Source: Oribacterium sp. WCC10
GTDB lineage: Bacteria > Bacillota > Clostridia > Lachnospirales > Lachnospiraceae
Length of the DNA: 64,000 nt
Reading direction: 5' to 3'
Assembly (NCBI RefSeq): GCF_900113415.1
Contig: NZ_FOPH01000014.1
Span: forward strand, 35,451 to 99,450
The notes beneath the pieces are model-generated. The model saw nothing but the letters and a program-made list of their open reading frames with translations. It had not been told where the DNA came from and did no database searches. Shown here piece after piece: positions 58,825 through 64,000 of this stretch (its first letter is position 1; every line of letters starts with the position of its first letter). A program made the position numbers and the translations under genes.

Positions 58825-58938
58825 ATGATAAGGCGTATTATCTACTGGTTAAACAGAAAGAAAAGAATCCAGGAGAAGAGATGCGGACAGTGTTGTCTGA
58901 CATGTCCATTTTATGAAGAGTGCAGCGGGGACAGATAG
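58825..58938 (+). CDS. 37-aa cysteine-rich protein
   Basis: GGGAGGCGGCAG precedes ATG 58825. A basic N-terminal half (IRRIIYWLNRKKRIQEKR) leads to CGQCCLTCPFYEECSGDR with five cysteines. The spacing suggests a metal or iron-sulfur site, or a ribosome/regulatory peptide. No family recognised. Too small for standard gene finding. Confidence 0.5.
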   Translation: MIRRIIYWLNRKKRIQEKRCGQCCLTCPFYEECSGDR

Positions 58939-59160
58939 AGTTCGGTACAAGGATGTTAACGCCAATTCATTGTATGAGGTGAAATCATGGAAGCATGTTT
59001 AGGGATAGGCAGCTAATAAGTAGTAAATGAGCTATCAAAATCACTGATGATTATTCGGATTCAGCCGATATATCTAATGATAAGCATTATGTAATTATTT
59101 TGAAGTAAATCATTATAGTTATTTAAGCATAACAAACGAAAACTGGATAATTAAATCATT
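58939..59160. other. Intergenic stretch
   Basis: A+T-rich, with no gene or clear signal that I can support. Confidence 0.4.
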
Positions 59161-60144
59161 ATGTCAAAAATAGAAAAGAAGAAAATATTACTACCTTTAA
59201 TAATAGTTCTTTTTTGTGTTTATATAGGATTCAGTATCAGCAATAAAAAAGTACCTGATTTTCAAGATGATATATCGGAATTGACATACAGCTATGAAGA
59301 GATACCGCTTGAGAGAAATGGCATAGCTCTGCATCTTGATTGTACGAAGACAGAAGGAACAGAAATTGATAACAATATCCTTTTGATACATGGATTGACT
59401 TATTCATCTCATGAATTTGATATCGACTATAAGGATTATAGCCTTGTACGGTTCCTTGCCAGTAAAGGATATGCTGTGTGGAGACTTGACATTGCGGGAT
59501 ATGGACGATCAGGCGTAGTTACAGATGGCTTTATGCCTGATTCTGATTATGCAGCTGAAGATATCGATGCTGCTGTAAATAAGATTTGTCAGGTAACAGG
59601 ACAGGAGAAAATCGACCTACTCGGATGGAGTTGGGGGACAGTAACAAGCAGCCGGTTTATAACAAGCCATCCGGAGCATGTAGAAAAGCTCGTTTTATAT
59701 GCGCCCATTCTATGCGGAATTGGTGAATATGAAGTAACGGAGCCATTTCATCATAATACATGGGAACACGCTGCTGATGATTTCCAAAAGAACGAAGATG
59801 GAACATTTGACCAAACGATTACAGATCCGATAGTGATAGAGCTCTTATGTTCAAGCTCATGGCATTACGATGGTGAATCAAGTCCTAACGGTGGTCGTCA
59901 GGATCTTTGTGTGGACAAATCGCAGTCTTTGATAGATCTTGAGAAAATCTCTGTTCCTACACTTGTCATATGTGGCGATAAAGATCCGTATTTAAACAAT
60001 GAACAGATAAATTCCTGTCTTGCCTACCTTCCGGAAGGCTCAGCACTGAAAATTATCGAAGGGGCATCACATGTTGCTTTCATCGAGGAACCATATTACA
60101 AGGAATTTCACGAGAGAGTTATACAATTCCTGAATCAAGAATAG
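59161..60144 (+). CDS. Alpha/beta hydrolase with membrane anchor
   Basis: An N-terminal anchor (LLPLIIVLFCVYIGFSI) is followed by an alpha/beta-hydrolase domain: LLIHGLTYSSH (oxyanion loop), LLGWSWGT (nucleophile Ser in GWSWG), acid Asp in VICGDKDPYL and His in EGASHVAF. 327 residues. Probably extracytoplasmic esterase/lipase; substrate unknown. The ribosome site is weak. Confidence 0.85.
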   Translation: MSKIEKKKILLPLIIVLFCVYIGFSISNKKVPDFQDDISELTYSYEEIPLERNGIALHLDCTKTEGTEIDNNILLIHGLTYSSHEFDIDYKDYSLVRFLASKGYAVWRLDIAGYGRSGVVTDGFMPDSDYAAEDIDAAVNKICQVTGQEKIDLLGWSWGTVTSSRFITSHPEHVEKLVLYAPILCGIGEYEVTEPFHHNTWEHAADDFQKNEDGTFDQTITDPIVIELLCSSSWHYDGESSPNGGRQDLCVDKSQSLIDLEKISVPTLVICGDKDPYLNNEQINSCLAYLPEGSALKIIEGASHVAFIEEPYYKEFHERVIQFLNQE

Positions 60145-60488
60145 GATATTGAAGCAAACAGCTTATAAAAGATGATTTAGAGAAAAAATATAACCGTTAT
60201 ATCGAAATACGTTTCATAACAAAGGATAAGGTTCATAAAATCACACAAAAGACAATTAAAAATGATTCAGATATTGCCAAAGGACTATCTGCTATATTTG
60301 GCTTATTAAAATGAACTTTGGCAATTATGCACAAATAAACAATAATGTCCTCAAAAGCACATGGCAAAGCAGTAGACTATAACTTCATTTGTCTTTGATA
60401 CTGTAAAGTCGATTGAGTCAGGCCACAGACAACGTGTTTGATAGCTATTATATTCATCATTGTATAATTGGAAAACAGAAAGCCGGGA
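60145..60488. other. Gene-poor stretch with a coding remnant
   Basis: A startless frame at about 60160-60314 (KKYNRYIEIRFITKDKVHKI, ending AIFGLLK) is likely a remnant. The rest holds nothing I can support. Confidence 0.4.
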
Positions 60489-60507
60489 TCACTCCTGGCT
60501 TTCTGTT
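60474..60507 (-). terminator. Terminator overlapping the stop of the thioredoxin-like gene
   Basis: AACAGAAAGCC pairs perfectly with GGCTTTCTGTT; on the minus strand it ends in T. The stop codon lies in the loop, so the last residues (ITESQE) are encoded by the stem. Confidence 0.8.
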
Positions 60508-60821
60508 ATTTCAAGGATTCTTTCAGCCTTTGCAAAGAATTCTTCAAGGCTGTAGTACCCACTTTTACGAAGGATTTCTTTCCCTTCAAAGTAGAGGATA
60601 GTTGTTGGAACTCCAAATACTTCATGCTGAGCTGTCTCGGTTTGGAAATCTTCTACAGGTACATATCTTTCTACAACTGAAGGATGTGTGGTGCCACATC
60701 CTTTTATCTGTGAAAAAAATTCATTGAAATTCTTGCCCTTAACGGGTTTCATAATCATCAATAAGTCTCGTTGGATTCTTCGCTTTAAGGATTCATAAAG
60801 CAATGACTGTCTTGATTCCAT
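60489..60821 (-). CDS. Thioredoxin-fold protein without CxxC
   Basis: 110 residues. A thioredoxin-like core is visible in VFGVPTTILYFEGKEILRKS (cis-Pro loop) with GYYSLEEFFAKAERIL. The N-terminal catalytic CxxC is absent; the only Cys is in KGCGTT. It may be a non-catalytic thioredoxin-like protein or a truncated one. No good ribosome site was confirmed. Confidence 0.6.
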   Translation of the reverse strand: MESRQSLLYESLKRRIQRDLLMIMKPVKGKNFNEFFSQIKGCGTTHPSVVERYVPVEDFQTETAQHEVFGVPTTILYFEGKEILRKSGYYSLEEFFAKAERILEITESQE

Positions 60822-61275
60822 ACTGTCTTACTAAAGTCTATCCTGTCGATAATATGTACATGAACTGTTTACTTTAATTCTATGGTGGCTATCTAAATTC
60901 CGGAATTGTCTGATGAGATTCCATAGCTGTCTAATTAAATTACATTGAAAGTTGAAAACTGTCTAAAGAAAGTCCTTGCTTTTCGAACCGGTATACTTCC
61001 ATTTCCGTTTTCTTTTATTGTAGACATTCTGTTGAATCAAGAGAAATGTAACTAAATAAGGCCAACAAAAAAAGAACCTCGAATCAATGAAGCACACGCC
61101 ATTTCATCTACCGTTCTTAGTTTCATCACGAATCGTTTCAGATCTGTGAAGCACACGCCACAGCTCTTTGACTTGTTTACATTGTATCGGTTTTTATACA
61201 ATGAGTCAACGTGAAAATAATTTTTATTTTTCGCCAAAATGATTTCATATAGTAAACCAGGGAGGCTGCTAATTA
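60822..61275. other. Gene-free stretch with direct and inverted repeats
   Basis: TGAAGCACACGCCA occurs near 61088 and 61157 (69-base spacing), each followed by different sequence. CATTGTAT and ATACAATG (about 61180-61203) form a dyad ahead of the WYL-like remnant. No coding region seen. Confidence 0.5.
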
Positions 61276-61503
61276 ATGGAAAAACCAAATTCCAAAGGAC
61301 GTATATTAGCCCTATTACGATATCTGCAGGATGAAACAAATGAGGAACATCTGGCAGATAAGAAAACCATAATGAAAGCCCTTCAGGATAAAGGGTATTC
61401 GATTACCAGAAATACATTGGATGACGACATTGATCTGTTTTGGCAAGAATACGTTCAAAAGGTGACTAGGCTTTGTTCGGTGGATTTACTACCAAAGAGA
61501 TGA
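61276..61503 (+). pseudogene. WYL-type regulator, N-terminal winged helix only
   Basis: The 75-residue frame (PNSKGRILALLRYLQDETNE, KKTIMKALQDKGYSITRNTL) is the HTH start of a WYL regulator. After LFWQEY it leaves the family and ends; the WYL domain is missing. It joins directly to the DinD remnant. Confidence 0.6.
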
Positions 61504-61508
61504 AATAA

Positions 61509-61805
61509 CGTCTTGGAGTCAAGGATTCAAGACCCTTGGCAGATTTTTTGCCTACACTTACAACAGCAGCCAAGAATCTTGCAACAGAGATGACAAATTA
61601 CAATGTTGAAGAAAAGGATTTACAAGGGGAGTCTGCTATAACGGTTGAACATGTTGACAACAACAGTTCAGTAAGAGAGATGCTGGGGCAAAGGGGAATC
61701 AAACCGGAGAATCTTCCTCCTTCTGAGGATATTAGAAAACTGGAAAGAAGAGTACAAAAGGAAGATAAGCAACTTGCTAAGAAATCGGGGAAACTTCATG
61801 AATAG
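61509..61805 (+). pseudogene. dinD: DinD C-terminal remnant
   Basis: The frame from 61509 reads LGVKDSRPLADFLPTLTTAA, then NVEEKDLQGESAITVEHV, REMLGQRGIKPENLPPSEDI and KLERRVQKEDKQLAKKSGKL: the C-terminal third of DNA-damage-inducible protein D. The N-terminal KilA-N-like part is missing. No start codon with a site is present. Confidence 0.75.
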
Positions 61806-62031
61806 AATCAGTCTGTTTAGAACCACAATATTGATTGAAGACAAGGTATACTTATTAGCAAAGGATGTCTGGAAAGCACTTGGATGCAAAAGCATAGAAC
61901 AGTTACAAGGTGAATATCCTGAAATAGTTAAACATATTAAAGAATTACCAGCCTTGGTTTTGGAATGCGATTTTAATACTATCTTAACGTCCGATATAGA
62001 AGCACTGAAAGCTTTTGGAATGATTGCTTAA
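61798..62031 (+). CDS. Small hypothetical protein, possibly Bro-N-like
   Basis: ATG 61798 overlaps the end of DinD. The 77-residue protein MNRISLFRTTILIEDKVYLL has AKDVWKALGCKSIEQLQ, weakly like Bro-N/antirepressor folds. Hairpin ATCGTGG/CCACGAT (62034-62054) follows its stop. Uncertain. Confidence 0.4.
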   Translation: MNRISLFRTTILIEDKVYLLAKDVWKALGCKSIEQLQGEYPEIVKHIKELPALVLECDFNTILTSDIEALKAFGMIA

Positions 62032-62083
62032 AAATCGTGGATAACCTCCACGATGATACAAAAATAACATATAAGACGTTTAT

Positions 62084-62132
62084 AAAAGACACGCCGGAGA
62101 AATGAATTTGACATTCTCAGACGTGTCTTTTT
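62084..62132 (+). terminator. Terminator-like hairpin overlapping the left VOC-flanking repeat
   Basis: AAAAGACACG pairs with CGTGTCTTTT, with extra pairing GGAGAA/TTCTC inside. T-run follows. Confidence 0.65.
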
Positions 62133-62157
62133 GTGTATTTCAGAGGAGGATGAGACG
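62112..62157. repeat. 46-bp direct repeat, left copy
   Basis: ATTCTCAGACGTGTCTTTTT followed by a TGTATT-CAGA region and ATGAGAC recurs at 62700-62746 with several changes. The two copies flank the VOC gene. Confidence 0.7.
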
Positions 62158-62239
62158 TTATACTTAACGTAATAATGCCGATAATTTTTCTATATAATTA
62201 ATTATCTTGAAAAATGGTCATTGATTTAATAGGAGGAAA

Positions 62240-62629
62240 ATGATGAAGATCACAAGCTTTAACCCGCTGATATGTACGAGACACGCAGATGAAATTGTCA
62301 AAATATTTGAGGAACTGGGATTTGAGACGACCCACGTGAAAGAAAAGCTAAATGACGAGGATATTACAGAATTCCGCATGAAGGACGCAAATGGTTTCCA
62401 TGTCGATGTCTCTTCGGCCGGCGATAAGCTTCCCATGCCGAATGACATTACGGTGATTCGTATCAATGTCGATGATTTTGACGAAGCAATGAAATATTTT
62501 ACGGACAAAGGATTTTTTAATCCAATGGGAAACAGAATCATCGACGGTGGATCTTCGAAGGATGCGATTCTGTTTGCACCTTCCGGGTTTGGAATCAGGA
62601 TCATTCAACATATCAAGAATCACGATTGA
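62240..62629 (+). CDS. VOC-family protein (glyoxalase/bleomycin-resistance fold)
   Basis: AGGAGGAAA precedes ATG 62240 (or 62243). 129 residues with a paired beta-alpha-beta-beta-beta pattern: LICTRHADEIVKIFEELGFE, ITEFRMKDANGFHVDVSS, INVDDFDEAMKYFTDKGF and ILFAPSGFGIRIIQH. Typical of single-domain VOC proteins that bind metal; substrate unknown. It lies between the two direct repeats. Confidence 0.85.
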   Translation: MMKITSFNPLICTRHADEIVKIFEELGFETTHVKEKLNDEDITEFRMKDANGFHVDVSSAGDKLPMPNDITVIRINVDDFDEAMKYFTDKGFFNPMGNRIIDGGSSKDAILFAPSGFGIRIIQHIKNHD

Positions 62630-62699
62630 GGAAAGAAACATCATAATAGGAGGAGAATATTATTGTTATGTATGAGTTTTAACCGGAGTGCTTTTTTAT

Positions 62700-62746
62700 A
62701 TTCTCAGACGTGTCTTTTTATGTATTCCAGATGAGTATGAGACTTT
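62700..62746. repeat. 46-bp direct repeat, right copy
   Basis: See 62112-62157. The copies are 588 bases apart, so recombination between them would remove the VOC gene. Confidence 0.7.
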
Positions 62747-63108
62747 GTCTGAAGATACATAGAGATTAGGTATTTGAGGAGTCAGTATCCTGCATCATGC
62801 CGGTTCTTTTCGCTACGCAGAAAGATCCTACATGTACACTGCTCATGCTAAAGCAGGAGTTGAAAAAATGAAGAACAGTGTGACATTAATTAGAGAATTT
62901 TGCGATCTCATATTAGCTACTCATAGCTATTTACACAATTAGGGCATTGATTTCACATTGTCTGGCAAAGAATTCAGGAAGAATGGTATCTTAAAAGGGA
63001 TAAGTGAAACCGGTATCATTCGGAAAATAAACATACCTTTAAATGTCCGATTTAGAGTGAGTTCCAAATTGAGTAAAAGACGTCAGATAGATTTGTATCA
63101 GGGAACAT
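62747..63108. other. Gene remnants
   Basis: A startless frame at about 62778-62939 (GVSILHHAGSFRYAERSYMY, ending THSYLHN) looks like the end of a lost gene. Nothing else can be supported. Confidence 0.35.
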
Positions 63109-63351
63109 ATGGATGCTATTCATAATGATCTCATTTGGTATCCTTCGTATATTCAGATTAATAATGTCATTACAAGAGGAATTACATTTAATACATTTTG
63201 GATGGCTGCTTTATTTATCGAAGAATTGATAAAACAAATGGAAAATGCGACTATTGATGATTTCGAAAACGGTATGATCATACATAATCGTCACTTCACA
63301 TTCAATAAAGCTCAGTTTAAATCAAAACGTGTAGGTATATGTTATGCCTAA
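63109..63351 (+). CDS. Small hypothetical protein (80 aa), possibly truncated
   Basis: ATG 63109 follows CAGGGAACAT. Residues include WYPSYIQINNVITRGITFNT and FIEELIKQMENATIDDF. No family recognised; preceded by an in-frame TAG. It may be the C-terminal part of a longer protein. Confidence 0.35.
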   Translation: MDAIHNDLIWYPSYIQINNVITRGITFNTFWMAALFIEELIKQMENATIDDFENGMIIHNRHFTFNKAQFKSKRVGICYA

Positions 63352-63587
63352 TATGTGTCTAAAACTTTGGTACAGTGTTACATTCAAATCTGTTAAGTGT
63401 CTTGAATTATCTTATGGAACAAAAAACTTAGATTGGTGAATTATGGATGTAATATAAAAATGGAACAGTGCCGGAATATTATTTTTTGTGAGTTATAAAA
63501 ACACAGTCATTACTATAGAAATTAATTCCATTTCGTTTATAATAAAAAAAGATAAGTTAATGTCTTTTTTACGAAAGGGATTTGAGT
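63352..63587. other. Promoter region of the last gene
   Basis: Very A+T-rich. TTTATAATAAAA lies near 63537-63548 and could contain a -10 box; ribosome site GAAAGGGATTTGAGT precedes ATG 63588. Confidence 0.4.
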
Positions 63588-64000
63588 ATGGATAATGAAG
63601 ACGTAAAGGTTGTAGAGCAGCCAAAAGTTGAAGAACCAAAGAAGGAAGAAAAACCAGCACCAAAAACAACAGTTAAGAAGAGAGGACCTAAGCCAAAGGC
63701 AGATTCAACTCCTAAGAAGAAAACTACAAGAGCAAAGAAAGATGCAGCTGTAGAAGCAAAGAGGGATACTGCTACTGAGAAGAAAGCTACTGCAAAGCGT
63801 GGTCCTAAGAAGACTGCAGACAAGAAGCCAAAGACAGCTGTAACAGCAAAGAAGACTGCAACAGTTCCGAACTATAACTTCACAAGAACTGTATTTGAGT
63901 TCGATAAGAAGCAGTTCACAGAAGAGACAATCAACAAGAAGGTTCTTGAATACCTTGTTAAGCATCCGTATATTCATGCTGAAAAGATTGAGACATTCGT
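63588..64000 (+). CDS. Lysine/alanine-rich protein (DUF6465-like), 3' end outside window
   Basis: From ATG 63588 about 90 residues are Lys/Ala/Pro/Thr-rich with KRGPKPK and KRGPKK AT-hook-like patches, like histone H1 tails. A folded part begins near FEFDKKQFTEETINKKVLEY and runs off the window, as in DUF6465 proteins of Lachnospiraceae. It probably binds DNA or acts in the nucleoid. Repetition of K-rich codons makes the frame easy to follow and the reverse strand looks like a false Cys/Ser ORF. Confidence 0.65.
   Translation, partial: MDNEDVKVVEQPKVEEPKKEEKPAPKTTVKKRGPKPKADSTPKKKTTRAKKDAAVEAKRDTATEKKATAKRGPKKTADKKPKTAVTAKKTATVPNYNFTRTVFEFDKKQFTEETINKKVLEYLVKHPYIHAEKIETF

Noticed and set aside
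63569..63977. Cys/Ser-rich minus-strand ORFs at the end of the window
   Set aside because: They are the reverse of the AAG/AAA/GCA-rich codons of the lysine-rich protein.
1..64000. CRISPR array
   Set aside because: No array of equally spaced repeats with unique spacers was seen; the tandem repeats at 1001-1100, 8148-8239 and 18835-18918 have no spacers of the right kind.

Overview
The window looks like accessory DNA from a low-GC anaerobic Firmicute, most probably a Lachnospiraceae (Butyrivibrio-like rumen or gut bacterium). Reasons: AGGAGG ribosome sites, A+T-rich intergenic DNA, frequent ATG/GTG/TTG starts, WYL, DUF4869 and DUF6465-type genes, an Old Yellow Enzyme oxidoreductase of anaerobes and a glucan/choline-binding-like repeat protein. 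Gene remnants, repeats, a tRNA array and RNA-repair genes suggest a megaplasmid, chromid or large genomic island. No replication or partition genes were seen, so the replicon type stays open.

Layout. 0-3 kb: end of a PARG-like macrodomain gene, then a two-gene ATPase plus DpnII/MboI-type nuclease module behind a 10-bp phased repeat array. 3.6-5.9 kb: HAD phosphatase and FGGY sugar kinase. 5.9-7.9 kb: a small leader-like peptide ending in Cys-Cys, divergent from a radical SAM/SPASM enzyme (candidate RiPP locus). 8.4-11.2 kb: WYL regulator and a secreted repeat protein. 11.3-14 kb: decaying genes (HIRAN, exonuclease, truncated YhcG/DUF1016, frameshifted zinc ribbon). 14-19 kb: rhodanese lipoprotein, PLD-helicase-DUF3427 plus MutT pair, coiled-coil remnant. 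19.8-22.94 kb: a GC-richer MerR plus Old Yellow Enzyme island bounded by 13-bp direct repeats. 23.4-27.1 kb: GntR, mannonate-dehydratase-like enzyme and PTS permease. 27.2-42.4 kb: phage/megaplasmid-like block with partly duplicated genes, metallophosphatases, 14 tRNA genes with two XRE genes embedded, and then an RNA-repair cluster (Rnl5-type ligase, metallophosphatase, Rnl1-type ligase, P-loop kinase). 42.6-49 kb: mixed metabolic genes, peptide deformylase, TnpB and a tandem Nudix protein. 49.4-53.4 kb: diguanylate cyclase, HxlR and AzlCD. 53.5-58.6 kb: relaxase remnant, DUF4869/P-loop module and RecD2. 58.7-64 kb: small genes, lipase-like hydrolase, DinD/WYL remnants and the start of a lysine-rich DUF6465-like protein.

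Functional reading. The most coherent system is at 35-41 kb: a tRNA array followed in the same direction by two different RNA ligases, a polynucleotide-kinase-like protein and a calcineurin-like phosphoesterase. This resembles the phage T4 Pnkp/Rnl1 logic, in which tRNAs cut by host anticodon nucleases are repaired or replaced. Around it, several genes carry single in-frame stop codons with the downstream frame intact, including the Rnl1-type ligase, so parts of the system may be decaying or may depend on readthrough. All functional statements are read from sequence motifs; no search or computation was run.
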